From assembly GCA_026182355.1 (NCBI GenBank), contig JAPFBL010000166.1, forward strand, positions 682,001-746,000: 64,000 bases of DNA, written 5' to 3'. Both the position numbers and the translations under genes were made by a program. Below the pieces are notes generated by a model, which was not told where the DNA came from, made no database searches, and worked only from the letters and a program-made list of their open reading frames with translations. How positions within the stretch are numbered: the stretch's first letter is position 1; every line of letters begins with the position of its first letter. Source of the stretch: Hermatobates lingyangjiaoensis. Its lineage: Eukaryota; Arthropoda; Insecta; Hemiptera; Hermatobatidae. Shown one piece after another: positions 1 through 11,591 of this stretch.

Positions 1-287
1 TGCATTTGATCAGGGCTCTTTAACTATTTTTCACTACCTGAAAGCAGTAAAAACAACTCCTTCCACTCTTCCTGTTTTACTATATCACTCCTGCTTTTGA
101 CACGTTTCAATAAAACCTTGACGACTTCTGTTTTCTTACATAATATTTATCTTCTTAGAAATATTTTTTTTCATTTGTTTCCTCTTTCTTTAAATAAACT
201 TACTGTTGTCTTATTCATTTATTTAGCTAATTACTAAAGACTTAAAATTTAGTCGAAGGTTTTTGTCCGGTTAAGATTGTTGTTTCT
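1..287. other. AT-rich sequence, nothing recognised
   Basis: T-rich sequence with no credible reading frame, RNA gene or repeat that I can identify before the PLE-derived arm begins near 288. Confidence 0.4.
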
Positions 288-440
288 TTCAATAATGTAA
301 ATTTCATTTTCATAGTCAAAAAATTCTTACTTCTGCCTATGAAAAAGGTTTTAAAAAAAACCAAAACGTCGGCAATGAGAGTTTGATTTTTGAATCTAGA
401 AAATTTGACCGAATCCCGATTAGATAACATACCTACATAT
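288..440 (+). mobile_element. PLE terminal-repeat arm, family B
   Basis: The stretch matches the right-hand arms of the palindromes at 56340-56490, 54530-54597 and 29820-29905 in the same order. It has a block with CCTATGAAAAAGG, an A/T-rich stem, ACCAAAACGTCGGC (ACCGAAACGT in the better copies), a GAGAGTTTGAT block and a terminal block near GACCGAATCCCGATTAG. The order stem, GAAACGTC, GGC resembles the 3' half of a hammerhead ribozyme as found in Penelope-like element terminal repeats. This copy has GAAAC changed to AAAAC, so it should be inactive. It is a single arm followed by a short TA run near 440. Confidence 0.6.
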
Positions 441-729
441 TTATATATATGTTAGTTTAATTTGCACAAAATACGAAACAGAAAAAAGAATAAAAAGCAC
501 ATTTACTAAATTCTCAATATTTATATTAATATATATATATTAGTTCAGATGGTGACCAATAGGAATAGAGTATTTTATAGGTCCAATATGCGGCTGACGG
601 TCCCAATCACAAGGCTACACAGCGAAGCCTTTGTTATTCTCCAATACGTATAGAGGTTGCACAGACCCTCTTTGAGATAAGGATGTTGGCGGAACACATG
701 AGCCTCACTTTGCATTGAACTTCTGATTT

Positions 730-985
730 CCTTTTCCTTTTCTGTTTATAGTGGTTGGGTGTTCGTTATATAAGGACCGGTTTTTGATTCTTCCGAAAAT
801 CGCTTGTTACGGTTGAAAGATCTTGGTTTGTTTTGTTTTTTTTTTCATTTCTTATCGTGGTTTCAATATTAACTGTTGCTTTAAGCGTTTATTGTGAAAT
901 GTTTGTTGGTGAAACCAAAACGATGACAATAAGAGTTTAATTTGAACCTGAAGAACTGACCGAGTCCTGATAAAAAAAAAAATTT
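730..985 (+). mobile_element. PLE terminal-repeat fragments, families A and B joined
   Basis: Positions ~760-850 match the family A repeat (GCTTGTTACGGTTGAAAGATCTT followed by a T-rich block and TTTCTTATCGTGGTTT). The hammerhead core before it is destroyed: CTGACGA reads as TTCCGAA. Positions ~910-985 match a family B arm, with CCAAAACGATG, GAGTTTAATTTGAACCTG and GACCGAGTCCTGATA, closest to the copy at 29835-29905. The two pieces sit side by side as they do near 29.6-30.1 kb and 56.0-56.5 kb, so the pair may be a real A+B unit rather than a chance junction. Confidence 0.55.
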
Positions 986-1349
986 TATAGATATATATGT
1001 ATATCAGAGTTCAGATACTAAAAACAGTCCGTCAAAACAACAGATGTCATTTTAGGCTCCTAGGAGGTCATTCAAATTCAGCTATCAACCTGAACCGTTA
1101 AGTTGTATTCAAAAGGTTTTTTTTTCAAAAATTTAATTTCTTCTTAAATATAATTTTTTTAATTTGTTTATGATTTTTTAGTTAATTGATTTTGTAAATT
1201 TTCTGTTCTATTGAATTTCATGTTTTTTAAAATTCCTTTTTATTAATTATTATTATTTTTTTTTTTATTTTTTCCCCGTTGTTATTTTTCTTCCGCTATT
1301 TCTACTACTTTTTAGGTTAGTTGTGGCACCCGTACATATTCTGTAAAGC

Positions 1350-1651
1350 TGTCCAGTTAGCATTCGCCTTCTCACCACTCAACTTCCTTTTCTGAGAACG
1401 ACTGTTAAATGGGTCGAAATATTGAAGTGAGTTATTACCTGTTTTTCATTTGTATTTCTCAAAGTTTTCAAAGTATACATTATATATATCAGAGTAACGA
1501 AAGTCGATCTAGCAGAACACATTACACTTAAAATAAACTGTGACACATAGAAAGAAACATAACAAAGACCCACTTTTCAATATTTCGAACGTTATAGTAG
1601 TCATTCTCTGGAGAAGAAGTGAATTGACAGAGAGGCGACAGCCAGTTGAAG
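1350..1651. repeat. Inverted repeat with degenerate hammerhead-like arms (family D)
   Basis: The left arm (~1350-1432) and right arm (~1568-1651) are diverged reverse complements. Shared blocks are a GGTCGAAATATTGAAGTG segment and a CTGTCCAGTTAGCATTCGCC-like segment. In the left arm, CTGAGAA at 1392-1398 is followed by GAC, then GTC, then GAAAT. This is the hammerhead order (core, stem II GAC/GUC, GAA, short stem III AUAU), but the G8 position reads A, so a functional ribozyme is unlikely. By analogy with the other PLE palindromes here this is probably an inverted pair of PLE terminal repeats. Confidence 0.5.
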
Positions 1652-1739
1652 AACTCTCTGGGTGAGGGCTAAAGTAGTGCTTCCGGAAGGAGAAAAAAAA
1701 AAAGAAAAGGAGTCGAGATCAAAACGTTTTAGAATACTG

Positions 1740-3055
1740 TTAAACTGTTTATTTAAACTGTATTAGTAAATACTTGTTTAGTGGAGCAAAATTCTATAAA
1801 CCTTTTCCATGGGGAAACAGTTTTGTTATTTCTGGCCATGAGAAATCTCATTGAAGTATTTTTATATTACACACTTTTATATAACGTTAGTTTTGAGGCT
1901 TTTGATACGTTACTGTACTGAATTGTCTAAATTTATTATTTTAAAAACTTGATACTCACTTCAAAGAGGGCCAATTTTTTTTCAGTGATGGTGTATATTA
2001 TAATATTAACACAAGAATAATAAAATAAAATGATTCCGTTCTGTTTGATGTGCTCTCTGATTCACTGTACACTTATATTAGCCTCTTATAATTTTACTAA
2101 AATTCCTGTTTTTTCTACTGCCTGCAATAGAAACCCTGATATTTCCACAGTCATTAAATCGATAAATACTACCATATATGTGTACTTAATGCGTATTTAT
2201 CAGTTGTGTTCTCACTTGATTAATTTTGAAAATACATTTACATATTAATTGATAAGTAATTTTCCAATTGGTACTAAACAGTTATTAATAAACTTTTAAG
2301 CCGCACAAAACTGGACAGAAATTAATTGAACTAATTTGGAAGTTAACTTCTTGTGTAAAACAGTTTAAGCTGCTTAAACTTTAAAACGATTAGATTGATG
2401 TGCTACCTGTATCACTAGCAACTGACTGGTAAATTAATTGCAAAACTTTATTCACTCCATATCTCTATTTCTCTCTTTCAAATGCACAAATTCTAAACAA
2501 GTATTAAACTTTTTTGCCTTTATTATCAATATCAAAGATATATTTGTCTATTACAATAGAGATACTACAAAATTAAACCATAAGGAGGATGTATTACTTT
2601 AGTATCACAAAGGATAGTAACAATGAAAAAAATTGATTTTGATATTTTCAAGGATTCATGCATTGTTAGGTATTTTAATCCCATTTTAAGTGAAATGGCT
2701 TAAACATTTTCAGTGAAGTATGTATGTGATTGTGTGTTTAACAGTTTAGAGAAACACTAAAGAAACAAACTGTTTATTGCAACAAATCTAATAGCACTAT
2801 TATTTAATGATTACTATAGTTGTTAGACTATAATTCCACGTAAAAAGTCTATTTTATGACCATTATGTTTTATCAGAAACAATTTTCTTTCTGCAGAACT
2901 ACTAACACTAGAGAGTGCAAATTGTATGTTATGAAACTAACAATAGCGTTATCTAAAAAATGTCAGTACTTTTGGACGAGAGAAAGGTTTAGTTTGTACA
3001 AAAGTGATAAAATGTTGGAATGTGATTAATCCGAATTCTAGTGATATTAATACCA
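1740..3055. other. AT-rich intergenic or intronic sequence
   Basis: Only short chance reading frames are present. I saw no recognisable protein motif, tRNA-like box, tandem repeat or inverted duplication. Confidence 0.4.
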
Positions 3056-3105
3056 GCCACATGATATTAATATCATATTAATATACTATTAATAATGATA
3101 TCAAT

Positions 3106-3129
3106 ACTAGCTATATATATATAGCTAGT
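3106..3129. repeat. 24-bp perfect palindrome centred on a TA run
   Basis: A perfect palindrome has the arm ACTAGC followed by a TA core and GCTAGT. It lies in a 3060-3150 stretch packed with shorter inverted repeats (GATATTAATATC, ATTAATAT, AACTAGCTAG). It is directly upstream of the PLE fragment at 3178 and could be its original TA-rich target or the remains of a foldback. Confidence 0.7.
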
Positions 3130-3177
3130 TAATAACTAGCTAGGATAACTAGCTTTCCTACTATTACTCTCATTATT

Positions 3178-3216
3178 GTCCTGATGATGAATGTGGTACA
3201 TTCGAAACATGTCGAC
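3178..3216 (+). ncRNA. Hammerhead ribozyme motif, PLE type (family C)
   Basis: Conserved hammerhead positions are all present. CTGATGA lies at 3181-3187, GAA at 3204-3206, and a palindromic stem III ACATGT at 3207-3212 is followed by C at 3213, the expected cleavage base. Stem I is GTC (3178-3180) with GAC (3214-3216). Stem II is GAATGT with ACATTC and a GGT loop, with one extra T between CTGATGA and the stem. Minimal type I hammerheads with a tiny stem III are known from the terminal repeats of Penelope-like retroelements. Activity of this copy is inferred, not shown. It overlaps the start codon of the PLE fragment that follows. Confidence 0.65.
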
Positions 3217-3372
3217 TAGTAATATCGGTGATAGACTTTATAGTTTTAATGAAGAGACGAGGAAGGAATTCCGGAAACTGGAGAAATTGTGTAAGAAGCA
3301 GATACAAGCCAAATATGGGGCGTTATTTAGCAATATATGTTTAAATGAAGGACTGCTTCCAACTTTTACAAA
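3209..3372 (+). pseudogene. PLE ORF, N-terminal fragment
   Basis: An ATG inside the hammerhead opens a frame encoding a lysine- and glutamate-rich segment (KEFRKLEKLCKKQ) that ends in CLNEGLLPTFTN. The C-L-x-E-G-L-L-P-x-(F/Y)-T-N motif recurs in the fragments at 30293-30448, 30596-30760 and 51896-52049. It matches what I know of the N-terminal region of Penelope-like polyproteins, upstream of the reverse transcriptase. The frame then enters a TATA microsatellite and codes only Ile-Tyr repeats. The reverse transcriptase and endonuclease are absent, so this is a truncated copy. The assignment rests on motif resemblance and on the adjacent hammerhead. Confidence 0.6.
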
Positions 3373-3436
3373 TATATATATATATATTTATATGTATAAA
3401 AGATAAACACGTGAAATAACAATTAATGATCAACTC

Positions 3437-3524
3437 CTCAGTTGGGTTTTTGACTCTGACAAAGACTGCTTGTTACGGTTGAAAGATCTTAGTCTTGTTT
3501 TCCCATTTCTTATTGTGTGGTTTG

Positions 3525-3567
<43 letters not shown>
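3437..3567 (+). mobile_element. PLE terminal repeat, family A, mutated hammerhead, with (TA)n
   Basis: Stem I GACT (3452-3455) pairs with AGTC (3491-3494). GAA is followed by stem III AGATCT and T. The core reads CTGACAA at 3456-3462, so the invariant G8 has become A and cleavage should be abolished. A T-rich tail with TTTCTTATTGTGTGGTTTGATCA leads into (TA)n at ~3528-3567. The same tail occurs with other family A copies. Confidence 0.6.
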
Positions 3568-3571
<4 letters not shown>

Positions 3572-3719
3572 CGTGCGGTATGTGTTTCTGTAGTTTGTGT
3601 ATCACATACTGTAGTGTATCATTACAGTTATTCGCTGTTTACTATTATTTTTCAATGTAGGCCTAGCAGATTCCATCAGTGTTTTGTCGCTGGTTATTGA
3701 ATAGAAAGTAAATATCTGA

Positions 3720-4500
3720 ATAGATATATCTATTGCCTATCGGACAATGGCAAAGCCTATCGCAATCGACGTCTATCATTGTCATTTGTCGATGTAACTA
3801 CAAGTGAATGAATTAGTCATTATGCCGTCAATTTGCAGAACAATGTCTAACAGTCATCAGTTACGTACGATTCAAATCAATTCCAACTGCGAATTTCAAT
3901 AATCATGCCTAACTACTCTCTCAATGTCTCTTTAAACTCCCAATTTTTTTTGCATTAAGGTTTGTAATTATTTATTAATCACCTTTCAATCCATTGTTAT
4001 TTCTAGGCCAATGATTTTTTATTACTTAGTGTGACTATTTATACAACCTCACAACAAACAAGATTACAAAAAGATTTAACAAACGTTGTATTTGTAAATA
4101 TAGGACTATTAGAAGTTTACGGCGTCCATGAAGTAATCTGTTATTAAAATTGTTTGAAAATATATTACTATAAATAATCATTTTTGTAACTGTGTAAAAG
4201 TGTCAAGTAATTATTATGTATTTTATGATGAAATAAAGTTGTAAAAATTTTTTGGGTCGATTTACATTTTATACGATAAATTTTGTTTAGTTTTATGATA
4301 AAATATGTTAAATGTACGGCTAAAATAAGTCCAATTAATATACGTTGCTGTCAGTCATTGGAGATACTAGTACAATGCTCAAAGAATCTCCAACTTGTGG
4401 ATTTAATACTCAACGAGTTACATGCATTTTTGAATAAAGAAATATTATTGTTAGTACCAGATGGCTGACTTCTATTATATCGTCAGTTTTAAGACTACTT
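3720..4500. other. AT-rich sequence, nothing recognised
   Basis: I found no protein motif, tRNA-like box or repeat shared with the rest of the window. Confidence 0.4.
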
Positions 4501-4552
4501 TGGTATCAATATAGATTTTGTCATCCCTCCGAACGGATGTGCCTATTAATCT

Positions 4553-4995
4553 AATACCAGGCCTCACCTAAGTGAGTATCAGTTTCTGGTCCACCTTTCA
4601 ACTCATGAACTCGAACCTGCTAAAGAGGGTCAAGGGTCTAGCTTCCTCTTGTTGCTCTGCAGGCAACCTCCTTGAAGATACTGCTTCTCTCACAGCAATC
4701 TCCTAGAGGATTTACCCTTCCTGGGTGAGGAATAACAGCCAGCACGAGTCCAAAGCATGCAAAACCTGAAAAATCCCGCATGGGCCACCCCTCTTCGTGG
4801 AACCGGAAGTATTCTAAGAGTTGTCAGGTAGAACTCCAGACCTAGGTTCCATTGAGACTGCTTTAGCTGCAGGTAAGGTCTATGGCTACAAAACCTTCTG
4901 CCTATTAGCTATTCCACTCAATCCGCGCAGCCTGTTGCCCGCTCTCGCGGCAACGATAGCAACAAATAGACACATGGGAGTCATGGGGTCTACCA
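4553..4995 (+). repeat. GC-richer structured element, copy 1
   Basis: This block is visibly richer in G and C than its surroundings and is a diverged relative of 38805-39130 in the same orientation. The match shows as a shared order of short blocks, including CTAGCT or CTAGCTT, CTGCAGG or ATGCAGG, TTTACCC or TCTACCC, TGGGTG and ACAGCCA with ACGAGTCC. Hairpins are at 4632-4650 (AAGGG, CC-T-CTT), 4651-4667 (GTTGC, GCAAC), 4674-4687 (GAAG, CTTC), 4697-4712 (AATC, GATT), 4714-4726 (ACCC, GGGT) and 4934-4954 (GTTGCC, GGCAAC). I see no protein family in any frame. The structures correspond one-to-one with those of the second copy. Confidence 0.6.
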
Positions 4996-5049
4996 CGGTA
5001 AATTGTATTTCATTATTAATTTTATCTCCTAATTTATAATATATTCACA

Positions 5050-7550
5050 TTATGATAAATATAATCTAATATGAAAATATTTGGTCAATTATAATTGTTT
5101 AATATCATTGAAATGTTGTAAATTTGTTAAATGAGTTATGTTAAAATCTGGAGTGATATTCAAAACTCGCTGGATTAACTTTAACAAAATTTAACTTATT
5201 AACTTACCTATAGATAATTAGTGTAGATAATTCATTATTTTAATGACCCTAGGATGAATACAAACTATGACACGAAAGCATTGAATAAATTGTTCACGCT
5301 TTTAGAATAACGCCTACAATTTGGAAGTGGTGTCTGTCACTTATAGAAGAATGTTTCAACACTTCAAGAAGTTGAAATTTTTAATACTTTTATCAATCTC
5401 CCTTTTAAAATCATCCCCATCGATAATAAGTTGACTGTTATAAAAAGTTTTAAGCAATGATCTTAATATCACCAGCTGGTTTAACAACCACAACAATCAA
5501 GACTATGTAGAAATTCGTCAAACTGAAATGTATGATATTCCAATGCTTTTAGCAGACAATAAATTCATTATTCATATTAAACCTGGACATATAAAAAGTT
5601 CACAAAGCAAATAAAAAACAATAAGAAAAAATAAATACACAATTTTTATTACGTTTATATTTATAAATTCAGTTAACGATTTAAATTAACTTTAGATTCG
5701 GTTAATAACTTAAATTAACGATGCATTGCAAAAAACTGAAAACAGAGTAGTTTCTCTTAAATCTGTAGAAGAAACAATCAAAAACAGTATCTATGGGGCA
5801 TTAATTAGATTGACAGAAAGAAATCTGTTATCACTGTTGCGTTGTTCAGTTATCAAACTCTTGTTGGCTTACTTCATTTTTGGTACACCGTTCAATACTA
5901 AATACTGAATTTCAGAAATATTCTTAATGTGGGATACATTATATTAATGCAGTTAATCCTGTAGACGCTTATCAATGTTATAACACTGTTCTAATTTCCG
6001 TATTTCATTAAACAGTTATGTGATAATTAGTCTAAAAAATAACAGTATTCGTAATAATATTGTTTTATTTGCATTTATATCAAAGCGGAGTATATAAGCT
6101 GATTACAATGTGCTTTGCACTGAGTGTTCCTAAGTTATAACAGTGTTAAAGGCGGAAGTTGGTAGCTAGAAATGGACTACAAGAAGATAAGGGAGACCTG
6201 GAGAATACAGAATACCTTGAGCCAACTAGGTTTGATAACTAAGTTTAGCTTGTTAGAGGAGGTGGGTGTAGGCTAAACAAAACAAACAATAACAGAAATG
6301 CAATTGTTATAAATCAATATATATGAAATTGGTTGTGATTACAGGCAGTCAGAAAAAGATATTATGAACAAATTAAAAATTTTCATAATTTAAATGTTGA
6401 TTCTGTTATGAATAACTTCTGCAATTAGACAAATCCTTTCAGTGGTTCTTTTATGAAAATGATAGACTGAGAGGCGAACTAAGATTCTCTGCTAACCTCA
6501 CACGCTAACTTTGAGCAAAAGTCAGAATAACAGGCACGAAAGTGAAACAAATAAGTGTTTGAAGATGTTTCGGAGTAGTTTTGATTCCATGGAGATAAAT
6601 ATGGGTTTATGGATCTTGTGAAAATATTACAATAAACTCCCTCCAAGCAGGGGTACTACTTTGGTGGAAAAAAATATGAGTTTCTTTAGAAGCTCATAAA
6701 GTACGATTGGTACTACCACCATGGATGTTTCAAAATTTGAACTCAGTAACAGTCGATAAAACAAAGAAAATTAAAATTATTATGACCGACCAAGGCTCTG
6801 TGACAAACTATACGAAGGCTAAACTAACATAAAAAGTATCAAGCTAAGTGCAATTTCATCTGGATTTGAGCTGCAATTTCATTCAGCTTTCAGATTTGCA
6901 TGTAATTTATCTAGAATGGATATATTATTGATAAGGATGGAATCAATCCTTAAATATGGTATACTGATTCGACAAATTAACAACGGTGATATTTGTAAAA
7001 ATTGAGAAGCTTTTGAGGAAAGAAGTATTATCTGGCTTTGGCCATTATCATTATGAACATTATTATTATCATTATGATCATTATCTTTACTTTAGTACAT
7101 TATTATCTTTAATAATGTACGTCTTAACGATAGACTTTTTTTTAACCATCGAAACAAGTTCAGATTTGGGAATAGAATCTTGTAACTTTTAAGTAGTCCA
7201 GTAAGAGTCATGTGTTGAACTGACAAAAAATTATTGATTTTAACAACTAGTTACTTGGTCGAAAGAATGATTACCCATTATTTTTTTAGACGACTTTTTG
7301 TACCTCATAATTGTGATCTGTATGAAAGGAACATTAAATAATTCACTACGCAAATTGATGTAGGAAAACAACTAATTTTATACGAAATGATATTTTACTA
7401 CTAAATACCAACAATCGATCAACTAGTATTTTTATGCTTGATGCAATGAAGCCTTTTGTTTTTAGCCGATATTTTATAAATTACTATGCTACCCGTGATC
7501 CATTGCGTCACTCAGAAAATATAATAAAAAAAAATTGCAGAAATAGTTAT
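5050..7550. other. AT-rich sequence, no supported gene
   Basis: Short chance frames only. A slightly less AT-rich patch at ~6130-6280 and another near 6450-6660 contain no motif I recognise on either strand. Simple ATT/ATC-rich sequence lies near 7045-7085. Confidence 0.4.
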
Positions 7551-7555
7551 TGAAA

Positions 7556-8345
7556 TAAACTATTGATTCAATAAACATGATTGATAGGGATAATTTTGAT
7601 TGTTCTTTCTTGTTATTAAGCCACGAAAACAGATTCTTATATTGCCCAAGCTTTTGATATAGTATCCTTAAAATTGATTCAAGATATATCCACAGTAACT
7701 ATATTTAGAAAAATGAAAATCATTAATAGTAAAAAAAGATAATTTATTTTATCATGTAAATAAATAAAACATCAATTCAAGTTATATATACAATCAAATT
7801 TATTTAAAACAAGCAAAACTTGTAAATTGAAATATTCGACTTATTTACCCAACTTAAAATAACATTAATGAAAGGAATGTGTCATTGTAATATTGCCTTA
7901 GAACATACGTATTTTATCTGACTATTGTGTTCAAGTTCGTTTCTAAATTACTCATTTCTAATCTATAATTAAATAGTTTATTATGTTTATTACATGTATT
8001 TATAATACAATTGCACAACTGTCATTGGCGAGTACGCAAGCCACTGGGCTACCCTGGCTCCATATCTTTACTTTATTATCAGTGTTTGTATTGCGCAAAT
8101 ATTAAATTTAAAAAAAAAAATTTTGTTACATTTATATATAATACATTTGTACTATTGTCATCGGCAAGCACGCAAGACACTTGCTACCCTGGCACAAATT
8201 TTTGGAATATAGTGATCATTTTCTTTTATTTAACATTATTCAGGTAATAAATAACATATATTATAATTTCAGGCCTCTATCATCACGAAAAATTAGTGAA
8301 CAAATAAACAAACAAACAAACTCATGAACTTTATATATAGAGATT
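7556..8345 (+). repeat. ~0.8 kb interspersed repeat, copy 1
   Basis: This copy aligns along its length, in the same orientation, with 58410-59181. Shared landmarks are ACATGATTGA followed by GGGATAATTTT, GTTCTTTCTTGTTATTAAG, GCCCAAGCTTTTGATA, AAATAACATTAATGAAA, and an end with CAAACAAACTCATGAACTT plus TATATATAGAGAT. Inside are direct subrepeats about 130 bp apart carrying GCAAG and CTACCCTGG blocks (8021 and 8157). No coding potential was seen. The class is unknown; the CAAACAAACAAACT-type tail before the end is compatible with a LINE 3' region or a non-autonomous element. Confidence 0.65.
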
Positions 8346-8349
8346 TGAT

Positions 8350-11300
8350 TCCAATGTTGTTGCTGAACTTGTAGTCATGTACTGCTTTACTGATTATGCA
8401 AAAGAAATGTATATCCCGGGAACCAAATCTGGGCTGTAAGGAGGATGTGACAGTATCATTCAACAACTATTTTCCAATGCTTTGTCAAAGATGCTGATTT
8501 TCAATAATAATAATAATAGGAATTTATTCCCAGAACGTCCAGACCCGTTTCTCCATATTATCTCCTTTCAAGATATTTACACTTAGCAGCAGTGAAATAA
8601 ATAAGCACACTTAAGAATAAATGAGATTTTTTTTCAATCTATTGGTACTTTTTCATTTCAATTAGAAAATAATAATTTTTTTATGTATATATTATATAAG
8701 ACCAGAGTTACTTCAAGTACATTAGTGTAAAAACTTTTTTGTTTGCAATTATTCTTCAATATTTGAAAAATTAAAATATTTCTTGTTTGAACTTCCAGAG
8801 TTTCTTCAAAAGTTTGAATGTTCTGGTTGCTGAATTAAACAGTTATCATATGTTACTATTATGTTATTAGAAGTTAATTAACTGAAACTAATTATTTAAT
8901 ACCTAAAAATATAGTCATTTGTTTATAAACCCAAACTATCGTGATAATGATGAAGGTGCTATGGAGCAGGGACCCCAGCTTACGGCTTTCCCCAAGAATG
9001 CGTACAGTGTTTGAAACCCTCAATGCATGATTTATTCATTCCATTCCACGACATAATTAGAAATGATTTTGACACCCTCATTCTGAACTCTCAATTCAAT
9101 TCATACATTATAACCCCTAATTCCACTTAGCAATTAATTAGGGAAACTTCAAGTTATTTGTGAATAAAGTATATTACCTTTTCCAAGAATTCAATTAATT
9201 TTCACATATTAAGAATCCCTAAATGCTTTGAATGATGTCTAGGCATACGCACTTAGGTGGGAATCCCACATTTTGTAAATATCCTAAAAATTGCACCGTT
9301 CCATAGACCATAATGAAATTAGATAGATGTTTTGTACATCATGCCAAATGAGATACTATTTTTTTTCAGCTCTTAACGTTATTCTAAGAACTTGAAATAA
9401 CTTGAAGGAAATTACTTAAAATTAATTATTAAGTATATACTTAGTATGTAGAAGTTTTATAAAAGATGTTATTAACTACATCCGTGTGATAAGGTAGTTA
9501 AACAGCTATATAGGCACATTAATATAAAGCAGTTTTACGAAAATATCTGAATATTTTAGTTCAATATAAGTGATACATAGATGTCATTATATTCTTATGA
9601 TGAACCGTACAGAAGGGATATTTGGTTGATGTAATTACAAATTTAAGGTGATCGTACTAGTATTCTAACTGTGTATTTCCATTGAAAACTGTTGAGACGA
9701 ATGCATTGCTTTGATTAGTCTATATTTAATACACAGGGTCAATGATGATAATTATTGAGCATCAATGATGCAAATTAGAAGCAACAGTTGGTTCAAAATT
9801 ACAGCATACACCATGAGAAAATGAACGACACCAGAAATAAACCTCCATTAAATTAACAACAGATTAATGACTTTTTATAAGTTTATCACATATTGGCTCT
9901 TTAACGTTAACTACTAGAAAAATAAATGAAACAAATAGCAAAAAAAGTATCAAACATACATTAAATATAGTTCCATACTCTTACTGCATCTGACCCTTAT
10001 GTACATAAAAATGAGATAAATGATTAATAGAATTGAAACTGTCGAAAAGTAAATTGTACCCCATTCTGAAATCTATACATACAAAATTATATTGCAAAAA
10101 AATTTTTAAAAAATATAAACAATTGAAGAAAAATCTTAAAGTCCATTATGAGTATTATTTATCCCGGCCATTTTCATGCAATCTCATATATATCCTAGCT
10201 GTCGTCAGGAATTCTATTACTGACTGATTACGAAAAAAAAATAAATAAATAATCTATTTCGGGTATTCTAATGTGCTAAATTGAAAATAAGAGCGTTTAA
10301 AACCTTGATACTTTATTTAATGAGACTCATCATTACCGATAAACTTATATTAAATTACATAAGTGAATAACATATTAAAAAAAAAAATAGATTTGAACAT
10401 ATAGCAAGTGTCTTGCAATGTCTCAATGACATTTACAACTGGAAAGAAGCCTGTTCAGCAACTTTTTTATTGCCATATTTCAACAAAACTGGAATCAAGA
10501 TTTGAATTAAATCATGGACAGAGAGTTTTTTTTCTTACTTTCTTATTCAAATTGGTTCTTATATCTCATAAATATTAAAACGTATTATTTTATAGTTCGT
10601 AACGATAAATTAACAAATTAAATTTGATTAAAAGTAATATTTATAAAAAACTTGATATAATACTTTTAAAAGTTCTATTTCTTTTCCGTATTAATTGAAA
10701 ACTTTATATTTTGTTACAGTTGTTCTATTTAGCTTGAGGAACTATTTTAAAGAACAATATTGGAATTCAGAGTATCAATTATACTGTACAATGAGATATA
10801 CATTTCAAGTATTAATACAGTTATCTTCAGAGAAAACATTTAATTTCTACTTTCAATTATATATAAAGTTTTATTTTATATTTTTAGCATATTAACTAAA
10901 AATTTAGTTAGGCACTCAAAATTCTGTATCAGTTTCACTGAAATGAATGGAAAACTAAACTCAAGAACTATTAAATCTATTAATAGAGAAAGAAAAAATT
11001 TGAAACAGTTAGCATACAAAGATTATAATTTCGAAAATGTAGAACAATGGTAATATTGAATGAATAAGAGTGGGTAAAACATTGAACTGTTTTGAATAAA
11101 ATTATTTCTCTGTGCATGAGGTATAAAGCATCAAACACCCAATAACGAATATACTTAGCAAATTTAAATCATATTAGTGAATTCGTTATTCATATGAATT
11201 AGTAAAATAGTCGTAATAGGTATAGATTTTTTCTTTCCTGAGATTTTAGAACCATAATACAGTTATGGTTAACAGTTGAAAAATTGTTATTGCAAATGCG

Positions 11301-11580
11301 TTTTGAAATTTAAGTCTAATAAAAATATGTGTAAAAAAAACAAATATGAAAAGACAAATGTGTATTCATTGTCTTCTTATGAAGATTTAAAGCTGTCGAT
11401 TACGTGCTTATATCATGTCAGGTAATGAATTATAACAACTATTGTAATAAACTTGAATAGGTTGAAATATGGGACTCCTGGTGTGAAGTTGCATGTTTTG
11501 CATTAATAATTAAATTATTTATGCATAATATTGAATATTTAATGAACCATTGTCTCCTTGTTCCTTCTTTTATTATCATT
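8350..11580. other. AT-rich sequence, no supported gene
   Basis: No recognisable protein motif on either strand. A short G/C-richer patch at ~8940-9010 (GGGACCCCAGCTTACGG and CCCC) is isolated and unassigned. Confidence 0.4.
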
Positions 11581-11591
11581 TGTCATAGATT

